Source: Hymenobacter nivis
Lineage (GTDB): Bacteria; Bacteroidota; Bacteroidia; Cytophagales; Hymenobacteraceae
DNA length: 64,000 bases
Direction of reading: 5' to 3'
Assembly (NCBI RefSeq): GCF_003149515.1
Contig: NZ_CP029145.1
Span: 1,550,001-1,614,000 of the forward strand
The position numbers were made by a program, and so were the translations under genes. The notes below the pieces were generated by a model. That model did not search any database. It was not told where the DNA came from and saw only the letters and a program-made list of their open reading frames with translations. Shown here in pieces: positions 18,687 to 30,351 of the stretch (position 1 is the stretch's first letter; each line of letters begins with the position of its first letter).

Positions 18687-19079
18687 ATGGCCTATCTATA
18701 CGACTTATTATTAGCTGAGTATTTGCAAGTGTGGCTGCACCAAGTGCACCTGGCCGACGCCTGGGCATCCGACGGCGAGGCGCGCGTGCGGGCGCTCGTC
18801 CAGCACGTGTTGGCGCAGGCGGGCCGGCTGCCGGCTGAGGCGCACCCCAACGCGCCCGCCCTGCTGGCCGCCTTGCAAGTGCTGGCGCGGCGGGCGGCGC
18901 AGGGCCCCGCGCCAGCCGCGGCGCTCAAGCAGGAGTTGACCGCGGCGCTGTACACCGCCCTGCGGCGGAGCACCGCGGCCGCCAGGGCCCCAGAGGCCGC
19001 ACCCCAGGCGTTTGCCTTTTCACCCCCACCCGAGTTCGCGCCCCGGCCCTCGGCGACGGACTTTGTGAACTGGACGTAG
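18687..19079 (+). CDS. Hypothetical helical protein
   Basis: 130 residues, MAYLYDLLLAEYLQVWLHQV. Predicted mostly alpha-helical to about residue 90, followed by an Ala/Pro-rich tail (AFAFSPPPEFAPRPSATDF). No signal peptide, membrane segment or known motif. An AT-rich upstream region and good third-position GC bias support it as a real gene. Confidence 0.55.
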   Translation: MAYLYDLLLAEYLQVWLHQVHLADAWASDGEARVRALVQHVLAQAGRLPAEAHPNAPALLAALQVLARRAAQGPAPAAALKQELTAALYTALRRSTAAARAPEAAPQAFAFSPPPEFAPRPSATDFVNWT

Positions 19080-22003
<2,924 letters not shown>

Positions 22004-22043
22004 GGTTGGGCTGGCGAAGTATTTCTTGCTGCTTATGTTGAAG

Positions 22044-22077
22044 AAGCGCCGCCCTGGCAACGGGGCGGCGCTTTTTT
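22044..22077 (+). terminator. katG: Intrinsic terminator of katG
   Basis: AAGCGCCGCCC (22044-22054) pairs perfectly with GGGCGGCGCTT (22063-22073), with an 8-base loop and a T-run to 22077, about 40 bases after the stop. Confidence 0.85.
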
Positions 22078-22601
22078 GTGGGGTTGCCTTAGTCTCATTA
22101 ATATGGTGGCAGAATCCAAGGCCTAAGGTGCGGTATGAAGCCGTTTTCATTGCTCCGAAACTGCCTATATAGTAGTGCCAGCGTCTGCTTAACAGGGACT
22201 GTAGTCAACACTTTTGGCAGTTGCGGATTGAGTGGCGTTTATGTGACTGTAGCGCTGATATAGTCTGTAAAGAAGCACACTATAAATAAGGGGCGAAAAA
22301 CTAAACGACTGTGGACTAGAAGTCCATAGGTTTGGGTTGCGAATGGAATTCGCGGGTTTCGGCTCAGACCAACTGAAAGAAACCACTGAAAATGGGCTAG
22401 ACCAGAATGAATTCTATTCCAACACGCTTCCTGCTACTCATATCATAAGCAGACCATACGCTTTAACTACCTGGCAAAAGCGCAACGACCCAAAGGGAGT
22501 AGCAACTAACGTCTTACCCTGAAGGGCATAGCTTGAACTAGCATGCTTGAAAAGTCAAATTGACGCAAAAATTCAAGGAGAACTCTTTTGAAGAAATTTT
22601 T
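22078..22601. other. Spacer without recognised gene
   Basis: About 520 bases of mixed composition, less GC-rich than its neighbours. A short frame at 22337-22522 (61 codons) has no recognised similarity and no stable codon bias. No tRNA cloverleaf could be closed here. Confidence 0.4.
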
Positions 22602-22645
22602 AAAGCAATAAAAAAGCCGCTTCAATAGTGGCTTTTTATTGCTTT
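22602..22645. terminator. AT-rich bidirectional-looking hairpin
   Basis: AAAGCAATAAAAAAGCC pairs with GGCTTTTTATTGCTTT (one bulged A), loop about 9 bases. A and T runs on the outer arms fit a terminator readable from either side. It sits just before the broken TMEM175-type gene. Confidence 0.6.
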
Positions 22646-22667
22646 AGCTTCCCACCTTCCCTACCCA

Positions 22668-23239
22668 ATGTCAAAAAAGCCGCCTCGAAGCATTTAGCAA
22701 CGGTATACTCACCATCACGGTATTGGAGCTTAAGGTGCTGCACAGCGCCGACTTTGTGGCGTTGCGACGGCTGCTGCCCGTGTTTCTGAGTTACGTGCTG
22801 AGCTTCGTGTACGTGGGCATTTACTGGAATAACCACCACCGCTCAGCAGCACCCGGCTGATTAGTGGCGGGGTGCGGTGGGCCAACCTGTACTTGCTGTT
22901 CTGGCTCTCGCTTATCCCCCTTCGCCACCGGCTAGATGGGCGAAAACCACTTTGCGCCGGCCACGCTGGCCGTGTACGGCGGCGTGCTGCTGGGGTCGGC
23001 CGTGGCGTATTTCGTGCTGCAAAACACATCATTGCCGTCAATAGCGGGTCGGCCTCGCCGCTAGCGCGGGCGCCGGGGCAGGACTGGAAGGGCAAGCTCT
23101 CACCGGTGCTCTACGTGGCGGGCATCGTCAGCAGCTTCTGGCTGCCCTGGCGGGCGCGGCCTGCGTGGCCGTGGCCTTCGTGTGGCTGGTGCCCGGCCCG
23201 CGCATCGAGCGCACGCTGGCCCCCGAGAACCCGGACTAG
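22668..23239 (+). pseudogene. TMEM175/DUF1211-type potassium channel, multiply frameshifted
   Basis: Pieces in different frames line up with the bacterial TMEM175 family: RLEAFSNGILTITV (signature near the first helix), ALRRLLPVFLSYVLSFVYVG with IYWNNHH, then WANLYLLFWLSLIP, MGENHFAPATLAVYGGVLLG, VLYVAGIVSSFWLPW and the tail RIERTLAPENPD. At least three frame changes or small deletions are needed (about 22690, 22845-22870, 22925, 23020 and 23150). The start region around ATG 22668 is also damaged. It would have formed a six-helix K+ leak channel; now non-functional. Confidence 0.65.
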
Positions 23240-23580
23240 CGGCCCGGCCGGGGCCCCAGCCGGGGATTCCGGGGATATCCAGTACCTTGCCCCCGCCGGG
23301 GCTACCGTTTTAGCCCCCCCGCCCTGCGCCCATGCCTACAAAAATTCTCGCTATTCAGCCGTTGCCGGCCCGGCGCCTGGCCCGCGCCACGGGCTACCAA
23401 CCCAAAGCCGGGGCCCCGCCCGGCGCTATTGCGGCGGCTGGCCCCGGCGGCTCCCTGAAAACAGCAGCGGCCAACCAGTTACTGGGCGGTGAGCAGCCCA
23501 GCAACTGGCCAGGAGGGCATCGCCGCTTGTGTAGCGGCGCAATTCAAGGCGCTGGGGCGGTAACCCGGGGCTGGAACGCC

Positions 23581-24036
23581 ATGAAGAAGTATTTACTAGC
23601 CGGTTTGCTGGCCGTTGCCACCGGGGCGGCAACGCCCCTGCCCGCCACGGCGCAGGGCCCCACGCTGCTCAACCACGTGGCGTTGTACGTGGTCGATTTG
23701 CAGAAAAGCGCGGACTTTTACAAAAACGCGCTACTGCTACCCGAGCTGCCAGAGCCCTTCAAAGACGGCAAACACGTGTGGCTGCGCGTGGGGCCCCACA
23801 GCCAGCTGCACATCATCCAGGGCAACAAGGCGCAGGCCCACGACATCAACACCCACCTGGCCTTCAGCGTGCCGGACCTACCCCGCTTCATGGCGCACCT
23901 CGACCGGCTACACGTGCGCTACGGCAACTGGCGGGGCGAAGCCGGGCAGACCACGCCCCGGCCCGACGGCGTGCAGCAGATTTACCTGCAAGACCCCGAC
24001 GGCTTTTGGCTGGAAGTCAACAACGACAAGTTTTAG
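23581..24036 (+). CDS. Secreted VOC-superfamily (glyoxalase-like) protein
   Basis: 151 residues. The start at MKKYLLAGLLAVATGAATPL gives a signal peptide cleaved after LPATAQG; an upstream extension to 23332 lacks coding character. The mature part has two beta-alpha-beta-beta-beta modules: LLNHVALYVVDLQKSADFYK and THLAFSVPDLPRFMAHLDRL, ending QQIYLQDPDGFWLEVNN. Possible metal ligands are H in NHVALYV, H in LHIIQG and E in WLEV. The family includes glyoxalase I and dioxygenases; substrate unknown. It converges with the isomerase-like gene at 24064. Confidence 0.82.
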   Translation: MKKYLLAGLLAVATGAATPLPATAQGPTLLNHVALYVVDLQKSADFYKNALLLPELPEPFKDGKHVWLRVGPHSQLHIIQGNKAQAHDINTHLAFSVPDLPRFMAHLDRLHVRYGNWRGEAGQTTPRPDGVQQIYLQDPDGFWLEVNNDKF

Positions 24037-24063
24037 CAAGAAATTTTAGCGGGCCCCGGGACC

Positions 24064-25008
24064 CTACCCCAGCGTTTTCAGCACCTTTTCCAGCAGGGCT
24101 TTGGTTTTGCGTACGCCGTCTTCTTCGCTGGCCACTTCGCCTTCGTACTCGATGCCCACGTAGCCGCGGAAGCCCGAGTCTTTGATGATTTTGAACATCT
24201 TGTAGTAGTCGGTTTCCACACAGTTGCCGTTGGCGTCGAAGTCGAAGGTTTTGGCACTCACGCCCTTGGCCACTGGCATCCACTCGCGCACGGCTTTGTA
24301 CTTGTCGTACTCTTCGATGCACTTGCCGCGGTAGAGGTCGCCGGTGTCGCGCCGGATGCAGAAGTTGCCGAAGTCGGGCAGAATCCCCACGTTGGGCTTG
24401 CCCACCTGCCGGACGGTGGCCAGCAGCCACTCGCCGTTGGAGGTATAGCTGCCGTGGTTTTCCACTATCACGTTGATACCCGCTTTTTGGGCGTACTCGG
24501 CCAGGCGGGCCAGGCCGTCGGCGGCGGCTTTTTGCACCTCCGCGGCCGTGCCCTTGCCGAAGGCGTTCACGCGCACGGTGGGGCAGCCCAGGTACTTGGC
24601 CGCGTCCACCCATTTGTAGTGGTTTTCGACCGCCTTGATGCGCTCCGTCTCGGTGGGGGCCCCCAGGTCGCCCTCGCCATCGACCATAATCAGGTGGTTT
24701 TTCACGCCGTTGTCGTGGCAGCGCAGCAGCAGCTCAGCCAGGTATTTCGAGTCCTCGGCCTTGTCTTTGAAGAACTGGTTCACGTACTCCACCACACCGA
24801 TGCCATACTGCTTTTTGGCGATGACCGGGAAGTCCAGGTTACTGATCTTGTTGCTGAACAGTGCCTTGTGAAACGACCATTCGGCCAGGGAAATTTCAAA
24901 AAAAGCCTTGGCCGGCAGTTCCCGAGCCGCTAAAGCCTGCGGCGCCACGGCGGCGGCGGCTATCAGGGCCGCGGCGTTTTTCAGGAAATCACGACGGGAA
25001 GCAGGCAT
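24064..25008 (-). CDS. Tat-exported sugar phosphate isomerase/epimerase family protein
   Basis: 314 residues. The N-terminus MPASRRDFLKNAAALIAAAA is a twin-arginine signal (RRDFLK). The remainder is an AP-endonuclease-2/xylose-isomerase-like TIM barrel (WSFHKALFSNKISNLDFPVI, GCPTVRVNAFGKGTAAEVQK, GINVIVENHGSYTSNGEWLL, GILPDFGNFCIRRD, YVGIEYEGEVASEEDGVRKT). Metal ligands are probably the Glu in VENHG, the Asp in LPDFGN and the Glu in GIEYEG. It is a periplasmic enzyme of unknown substrate, likely in carbohydrate handling. It is followed upstream by a secreted NIPSNAP protein on the same strand, 135 bases away. Confidence 0.85.
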   Translation of the reverse strand: MPASRRDFLKNAAALIAAAAVAPQALAARELPAKAFFEISLAEWSFHKALFSNKISNLDFPVIAKKQYGIGVVEYVNQFFKDKAEDSKYLAELLLRCHDNGVKNHLIMVDGEGDLGAPTETERIKAVENHYKWVDAAKYLGCPTVRVNAFGKGTAAEVQKAAADGLARLAEYAQKAGINVIVENHGSYTSNGEWLLATVRQVGKPNVGILPDFGNFCIRRDTGDLYRGKCIEEYDKYKAVREWMPVAKGVSAKTFDFDANGNCVETDYYKMFKIIKDSGFRGYVGIEYEGEVASEEDGVRKTKALLEKVLKTLG

Positions 25009-25085
25009 AAGGCGGGGCGGGTTTGAACGGGATGGGAAAGATGTTCTTTTAAGCTATTGGGACTGTTCAGCAACGTCCTTTAATA

Positions 25086-25136
25086 CGTCATGCTCGTCTG
25101 GCGTCCGCGCAGCCGAAGCATGACGTTCTCCCAGAT
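25086..25136. repeat. Degenerate AACGTCATGC palindrome
   Basis: CGTCATGCT near 25086 and AGCATGACG near 25127 form inverted arms around a GC-rich loop, and GACGTTCTCC follows. It resembles the longer palindromes at 3970, 26727 and 30207 and lies between two minus-strand genes. Confidence 0.5.
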
Positions 25137-25143
25137 TGGTTAC

Positions 25144-25932
25144 TTACAAATCCGAGTAATTCGCGGGCCGCAAGAACGTGATGTCGATGTGCGCCACGTT
25201 GTTCTGGTACTCCGGCAGGCCCGACAGCCGCTTCCACTCAGGGTCGGCGCTGAAGGCTTTCCAGTGCGCCTCCCGGTCGGGCATGTTTTTGAACGAGGTC
25301 ATGTACATCAGGTTCGGCATTTTCGGCCCGAACAGGACTTCGCCGTAGAAAATGCCGTTGAAGCCAAGCCGGTCGAAGAGCTTGATTTCGCCGCCTGCGT
25401 TAAACATCTGCACCTTGTTACGGAAGATTTTCTCGCTGGCGCCCTCGTAGCTGCGCAGCTCGTACACCCGCTCGCTCTTGGGCGCGGCGAGGTTGGGGGC
25501 CCGCAGACCGGTCATTTCATCAAGAGCTTTGATGAAAATGTTTTCCTGGCGGCCGTAGGCCGGGCTGGTGTAAGCCGCGTTTTCGTAGCCGCCACCGGCT
25601 ATCAACATCTTGGCATCCACGGTTTTGTCTACCTGTTCCCACTGCTTCATGGAGGTGTAGGGCGTGAACACGTACACGCGGCGGTCGGCGGCGGTATCGT
25701 TGCCCACCGGCTTGAACACGCCGATGGCGGGGATACCCGCCGCGTGCAGCGCCGGCACGTACTGGTGCTGCAAAAAGCTGTCGACGAGCGCCTCCTGCCG
25801 GCTGGTTTTGAGGTGGTACACCTTGAGGGCAAAGTAGGCTGGGCGCGGCGCCGCGGGCCGGGGGGCGGCGTGGGCGCCGGCCAGCCCGCCGCACAGGGCC
25901 GCGGCCAACGGCAGGAGCAGAAGTTTTTTCAT
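25144..25932 (-). CDS. Secreted NIPSNAP-family protein
   Basis: 262 residues from MKKLLLLPLAAALCGGLAGA, with a signal peptide ending near AHAAPRP. Two NIPSNAP-type ferredoxin-like halves follow: YFALKVYHLKTSRQEALVDS and YELRSYEGASEKIFRNKVQM. LGFNGIFYGEVLFGPKMPNL and FKNMPDREAHWKAFSADPEW are typical of the second half. Such proteins are common in Bacteroidota next to sugar-degradation genes; function unknown. It may be co-transcribed with the isomerase-like gene downstream despite the palindrome between them. Confidence 0.85.
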   Translation of the reverse strand: MKKLLLLPLAAALCGGLAGAHAAPRPAAPRPAYFALKVYHLKTSRQEALVDSFLQHQYVPALHAAGIPAIGVFKPVGNDTAADRRVYVFTPYTSMKQWEQVDKTVDAKMLIAGGGYENAAYTSPAYGRQENIFIKALDEMTGLRAPNLAAPKSERVYELRSYEGASEKIFRNKVQMFNAGGEIKLFDRLGFNGIFYGEVLFGPKMPNLMYMTSFKNMPDREAHWKAFSADPEWKRLSGLPEYQNNVAHIDITFLRPANYSDL

Positions 25933-26064
25933 GGTTTGGGTGGGATTTGTGCAAGTTGGGCGGCCGAAATTTAGCACTGGCCGCGCGGAAAAAGCCGGCG
26001 GGCGCCGAAATTTGCGAGCCCCGCCGGGCCGTGGCCCGGCGCGCTTTTCTCCCTTGCCCCTGCC

Positions 26065-26697
26065 GTGTCCGATTCAACGCCTCCCCCTACCCTGCCGGCC
26101 CTCACCGATTTCGCCTGCTTCTGCCTCTACGGCCTCACCGACAACCCCTACCGCCAGGCGGCCGACGTGGCCCGGTTCGGCCAGCTTTACGACCTGGTGG
26201 TGGGGCCCCACGGCGGCGTGGGCGTCGGCAGCACCTTACACCCCTACCAGCTCGTGAGCCCGGCCGGCGTCACGGTGTGGTACGCAGCCTTCGCGCAGCT
26301 CTACGCCCAGCCGGGCCGCGACGCGCTGTTTGGGGCCCTGATCGAGGAGCAGGCGCGCTACGTAGTGGTCCCGCCGGCCTCGTTCGCTGACTTCCACGTG
26401 TGGCCCGACGCGCGGCTGACCAGCGCCGCCAACCCAGTGTTCAGCCACTACATCCCGTTTGTGCTGCCGCTGCTGGTGCGCAAGGGCCCCGGGGCCCTGC
26501 GCTGGGACACCGAAGCCGCCGCCGCCACCGCCGAGCCCGAACGCTTCCGCACTTACCGCAACGCCGTGAATGAAGCTCTGCGCTTTGTGCAGCCCCAGCC
26601 GGCGTTCGTGCTGGGCTTTGCCGGGTTCGACGAGCAGCACCCGACGCGGCTTATCGACCGGTTCATCGCAGCCAAGCCCCTGCTGGGGGCCCTGTAG
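26065..26697 (+). CDS. Hypothetical protein
   Basis: 210 residues from a GTG start (MSDSTPPPTLPALTDFACFC). No signal peptide or membrane segment. Aromatic-rich globular sequence (GLTDNPYRQAADVARFGQLY, HVWPDARLTSAANPVFSHYI). Family not recognised. Stop at 26697 lies just before a palindrome that may end transcription. Confidence 0.6.
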   Translation: MSDSTPPPTLPALTDFACFCLYGLTDNPYRQAADVARFGQLYDLVVGPHGGVGVGSTLHPYQLVSPAGVTVWYAAFAQLYAQPGRDALFGALIEEQARYVVVPPASFADFHVWPDARLTSAANPVFSHYIPFVLPLLVRKGPGALRWDTEAAAATAEPERFRTYRNAVNEALRFVQPQPAFVLGFAGFDEQHPTRLIDRFIAAKPLLGAL

Positions 26698-26726
26698 CGG
26701 GCGCGGGCTTCGCCCCGGAACGACAA

Positions 26727-26793
26727 CAGAACAATTCCAAGAGAACGTCATGCTTCGCTGCGCTCTGCATGACGTTCTCTTGGAATTGTTCTG
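26727..26793. repeat. Perfect 27-bp-arm palindrome containing AACGTCATGC
   Basis: Arm 26727-26753 (ending GAGAACGTCATGC) is an exact inverted copy of 26767-26793, loop 13 bases. It lies between convergent genes, so it could terminate both. It shares the AACGTCATGC core with palindromes at 3970, 25086 and 30207. Confidence 0.75.
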
Positions 26794-26839
26794 TCGGCAA
26801 CGATTTTAAAAACGCGCCACCGAAAAATCGAGCGGCTCC

Positions 26840-27559
26840 TTACTTCGTCGCCTTAAACTTATCAGCCAAAAATGCCAGCGTAAGAGCCCAGGCCTCATGG
26901 GCGGCGGCGGGGTTGTAGCCGGGGCGCTCGTCGCAGTGGAAGCCGTGCTCGGCGTCGGAGATGACGGTGTTGACGTAGAGCTTCCCGGCCGCGTCCACGG
27001 CCTCGATAACTTCCGCAATGCTCTCCTTCGAAATGTGCTCGTCGCGCCCGCCCCAGAAGAACAAGTGCGGGGCGTGCAGGTCGGCGGCGCGGTCTTTGAT
27101 TTGCTCGATGCCGCCGCCGTAGTACGACACGCCGGCCGCCAGCGGCAGCACGGCGTTGGCCAGGAACGAGACGCGCCCGCCCAGGCAAAACCCGACGCTG
27201 CCGATTTTGTCGGCCACCACGCCGGACTGGCCCGTGAGCCAAGCGTAGGCCGCTTGCAAGTCGGCCGTCAAGTCGTCGTTGTTGATGGCCATGTAGTGCG
27301 ACATAGCGCTGGGAAAGTCGTTATAGGGGATTTCCAGGCCCGACGCGGCCGTGCGGTGAAACAGCTCGGGGGCCACCACGGCGTAGCCGGCCTGCGCCAG
27401 CCGGTCGGCTACGCTGCGGATGTAGTGGTTCACGCCGAAGGCTTCCTGCAATAGAATGATGCCGGGTACCGCACCGTTGGCTGCGGCGGGCTGGGCCGCG
27501 TAGACCAGCATGGTGGTGCCGTCGCCGACCGACAGGGAGAGGGTTTGGGAAGTACTCAT
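26840..27559 (-). CDS. Dienelactone hydrolase family protein
   Basis: 239 residues from MSTSQTLSLSVGDGTTMLVY; an upstream ATG at 27613 is less likely. Alpha/beta hydrolase with the dienelactone-hydrolase Cys nucleophile C125 (VGFCLGGRV), D173 (WGGRDEHI) and His at 205 or 208 (AEHGFH), plus the conserved Glu in LLQEAFGVN. The family hydrolyses dienelactone and related esters; the substrate here is unknown. Cytoplasmic. It is followed upstream, across about 100 bases, by the GH1 gene on the same strand. Confidence 0.85.
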   Translation of the reverse strand: MSTSQTLSLSVGDGTTMLVYAAQPAAANGAVPGIILLQEAFGVNHYIRSVADRLAQAGYAVVAPELFHRTAASGLEIPYNDFPSAMSHYMAINNDDLTADLQAAYAWLTGQSGVVADKIGSVGFCLGGRVSFLANAVLPLAAGVSYYGGGIEQIKDRAADLHAPHLFFWGGRDEHISKESIAEVIEAVDAAGKLYVNTVISDAEHGFHCDERPGYNPAAAHEAWALTLAFLADKFKATK

Positions 27560-27661
27560 AAGGTTTGGTATTTGGGAGGGGAATAGAATAGCGCGAATTA
27601 AAGGCATACGCAACCAGCCGCAGCGCGGCGGGGATGACCAAGGGGCCCCGCCAGCTTGTAC

Positions 27662-29122
27662 CTAGTCGGCCGCCCCGCCCGCAGCTTGCCGCTGCGCGGC
27701 GGCACCGGAGGCCCCGGCCGGGGCCCCGCGCAGGAAGTCGCGGTACCACAGGCCCGAGTCCTTCACGGTGCGCGCCTGGGTTTCGTAGTCGACGTGCACC
27801 AGACCAAACCGGGGCCCGTAGCCCTCGGCCCATTCAAAATTGTCGGTGAGCGTCCAGGCGAAGTAGCCGGCCACGTCGACGCCCTCGCGCCGGGCGCGCA
27901 GCACTTGGCCCAGGGCCGCCTGCAAGTAGGCCCGGCGTTGGGCATCGGGCACGCCACCATCGGTTTTCACATCTGGGAATGCTGACCCACTTTCAGTTAC
28001 GAATAATTGTGGTGCATTTGAATAAGCGCTATATTGTTTTAACATTTGGCAAATACTCTCCGGGTACACCTCCCAGCCCATGTCAGTGTGGGGTACGCCA
28101 CGCTGCTTGGCGGGCACCAGCGTAGCCCATTGCAGCGGCAGCCAGGGCGAAAACCTCACCACCTCGCGGGTATAGTTTTGGACACCCCAGAAGTCAAAAT
28201 CGAACGCCAGCCGCTGGTCGTCGCCGGGCTTGTAGTAGCGCTCCAGCAGCCAACGCAGGGCGGGCAGCTCGGCCACGGGGTAGCCCAGGCCCAGGGCGGG
28301 CTCCACGAAAAAGCGGTTCAGCAGAGCATCGGCGCGGCGGGTGGCGGCCTCGTCGCGGGCGTTGCCGGGGCGGTGCGGCGTGAGGTACGAGCACGAAAAC
28401 GTGGTGCCGATGCGGACCGCGGCGGGCAGAGCGGCCCGCAGGGCCCGGCCGCCCTCGGCCTGGGCCAGCGTGGCGTGGTGGGCCGCCGCCAGAAACGCCC
28501 CCAGGTGCCGCCGCCCCGGCGCGTGCACGCCCAGCAGGTGCCCCGCCCCCACGAACACCATCGGCTCGTTCAGCACCATCCAGTGCTGCACCCGGTCGCC
28601 GAGGCGGCGGGCCAGCACCTGAGCGTAGTCGGCCAGCCAGCCCACCACGCTGCGGTTGGCCCAGCCGCCCTGAGCTTGCAGGGCGCTGGGCAGGTCCCAG
28701 TGGTACACCGTGAGCCAGGGGCGCAGGTCGCGCTCCAGGCAGGCGTCCACGAGGCGGTCGTAGAAGTCGAGGCCGCGCCGGTTTACGGGCCCCGTGCCGC
28801 TGGGCAGCACCCGCGGCCAGGCCACCGAGAATCGGAAATCCGTCAGCCCCATGGCCTGGGCCAAGTCGAGGTCGGTGGCGTGGCGGTGGTAGAAATCGGT
28901 AGCCACCCGCCCGTGCTCACCGCGCCGCACGGCCCCCCTGCGCCGCGTGAAGTCGTCCCAGATGCTGGGGCCCTTGCCTTGCAGCTGCCAGGCGCCCTCG
29001 GTTTGGTAGGCAGCCGCAGCGGCCCCCCAGTGGAAATCGGGTCCAAAATCGGCGCGGGTGAACGCCGGGGGCCCCGAGGGCGGAAAGAACGCCGCGGGCA
29101 AAGCAGAAGAATCGTCGGTCAT
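27662..29122 (-). CDS. GH1 family beta-glucosidase
   Basis: 486 residues, full length for glycoside hydrolase family 1. The N-terminus has FHWGAAAAAYQTEGAWQLQG, acid/base E186 is in WMVLNEPMVF, the nucleophile E376 is in LFVTESGSAFPD, and the aglycone-side motif AWTLTDNFEWAEGYGPRFGL is present. No signal peptide, so intracellular hydrolysis of beta-glucosides or similar disaccharides. The ATG overlaps the stop of the glycosyltransferase gene (ATGA, 29119-29122), showing coupling in an operon. Confidence 0.93.
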   Translation of the reverse strand: MTDDSSALPAAFFPPSGPPAFTRADFGPDFHWGAAAAAYQTEGAWQLQGKGPSIWDDFTRRRGAVRRGEHGRVATDFYHRHATDLDLAQAMGLTDFRFSVAWPRVLPSGTGPVNRRGLDFYDRLVDACLERDLRPWLTVYHWDLPSALQAQGGWANRSVVGWLADYAQVLARRLGDRVQHWMVLNEPMVFVGAGHLLGVHAPGRRHLGAFLAAAHHATLAQAEGGRALRAALPAAVRIGTTFSCSYLTPHRPGNARDEAATRRADALLNRFFVEPALGLGYPVAELPALRWLLERYYKPGDDQRLAFDFDFWGVQNYTREVVRFSPWLPLQWATLVPAKQRGVPHTDMGWEVYPESICQMLKQYSAYSNAPQLFVTESGSAFPDVKTDGGVPDAQRRAYLQAALGQVLRARREGVDVAGYFAWTLTDNFEWAEGYGPRFGLVHVDYETQARTVKDSGLWYRDFLRGAPAGASGAAAQRQAAGGAAD

Positions 29123-30168
29123 GCGCGAGGCGCGGGGGCGGAAGCGGTCAGCGAAGAAACAGGGGGCTGGGGCCCCGGCCGCTGCTCGGCCAGCATCTGG
29201 TCGAGCACGGCGGCCGTGCGGTCGGGGTAGTCAACGGGAACGACCCGGCCTTGGTGCAGCCACTCGTCTAATGTGGCCAGATGCTTGTCTTTGAGGTTCT
29301 TAATAACGGGTATATTCATTTGGATAAGCGCCGCGGCGTTGCATTGTTGCTCGTATTGCTGCTTCATGGGTACCACGAGCAGCTTTTTACCCAGGTACAG
29401 AGCCTCGGCGGGCGTCTCGAAGCCAGCCCCGCACAGCACCCCCGCCGCGCGCGCCAGGCTGTCGAGGAAGGCCCCGCCGCTCACCGGCCACACCCGCACG
29501 TTGCCGTACTCAGCGGGCTCGGCACTGTGCTTGCTGAACACCTCCCAGCGCGTGGCCCGGCTCAGGTAGCGCAGGCGCTCCACGAGCAGTTTCTCCTCAA
29601 ACGCGGGCAGGTACACCGTGTAGTGGCCCTCGTTGGTGGGCACTAGGGCCCGCACCTGCTGCCGGATAACGGGCGTGGCGATACCCGGCGCGTACTCCCG
29701 GAAGTGGAACCCATACTGAGCCGTGCTCGGCGCGTAGTGGCGCAGCACGGCCCGGCCGGCGGGGTCCTCCACGGCCGGGCGCGGGGCGGCGGGGTGCAGC
29801 ACGGCGCACTGGTGGCTGAGGGCCACGCAGGGCACCTCGCGCAGCCGGCACGCCCAGCTGGCCACGGGCTCGAAGTCGCTGATGACCAAATCGTAGTCTT
29901 CCACCGGCAGCGCGCGCACCTCGCGCAGAAACTTGGCCGAATTGAACTGCCAGAACGTTTTCACGAAGTTGATGCCGCCCTTTTTACCGAACAAAAACCC
30001 CATGCCCTGGGCCCGGTAGCGCACGTCGAACGGCAGCGCCAAATCGGCCGGCGGGCCGCTGATCAACAAATCTAACTGGTCGCAGCGGGCTTGCAGCAGC
30101 GGCACCACGTCGAGGGCGCGGGCCAGGTGGCCGTTGCCGGTGCCCTGAATGGCGTAAAGAATGCGCAT
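29119..30168 (-). CDS. Glycosyltransferase-like protein
   Basis: 349 residues from MRILYAIQGTGNGHLARALD. GTGNGH near the N-terminus and VLCGAGFETPAEALYLGKKL near the C-terminus are the acceptor loop and donor-binding motif of GT-B enzymes related to MurG/UGT (Glyco_trans_1_3 type). No signal or membrane segment. It sits between a metallophosphoesterase gene upstream and a GH1 gene downstream on the same strand. Donor and acceptor unknown; glycolipid or secondary-metabolite glycosylation is possible. A palindrome (30207-30326) separates it from the upstream gene. Confidence 0.8.
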   Translation of the reverse strand: MRILYAIQGTGNGHLARALDVVPLLQARCDQLDLLISGPPADLALPFDVRYRAQGMGFLFGKKGGINFVKTFWQFNSAKFLREVRALPVEDYDLVISDFEPVASWACRLREVPCVALSHQCAVLHPAAPRPAVEDPAGRAVLRHYAPSTAQYGFHFREYAPGIATPVIRQQVRALVPTNEGHYTVYLPAFEEKLLVERLRYLSRATRWEVFSKHSAEPAEYGNVRVWPVSGGAFLDSLARAAGVLCGAGFETPAEALYLGKKLLVVPMKQQYEQQCNAAALIQMNIPVIKNLKDKHLATLDEWLHQGRVVPVDYPDRTAAVLDQMLAEQRPGPQPPVSSLTASAPAPRA

Positions 30169-30206
30169 AGAATAGAAGTGGGGCTTTGTTACAACTGTAT
30201 TTGCCT

Positions 30207-30326
30207 GGCCGTAGAACGTCATGCTGAGCGAAACCGAAGCATCTCTCCCGCTGACTAAACTCAACAGATTGGGTTAGTTGCGCGGGAGAGATGCTTCGGC
30301 TTCGCTCAGCATGACGTTCTACGGCC
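30207..30326. repeat. 45-bp-arm palindrome, AACGTCATGCTGAGC family
   Basis: Arm 30207-30251 and arm 30282-30326 are inverted copies with one mismatch; loop 30 bases. The sequence contains GTAGAACGTCATGCTGAGCG and GAAGCATCTCTC, the latter also in the insert at 3970-4060. Non-coding, between two minus-strand genes. Confidence 0.8.
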
Positions 30327-30351
30327 AATAATCAAAAACCAGCAGTCAAAA

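Noticed and set aside
22305..22400. tRNA-like arms near 22310-22400
   Set aside because: One anticodon-like hairpin can be drawn but no acceptor stem or TPsiC arm closes around it.
23332..23580. N-terminal extension of the VOC gene
   Set aside because: The real signal peptide begins at 23581; the preceding 83 codons lack structure and codon bias consistent with coding.
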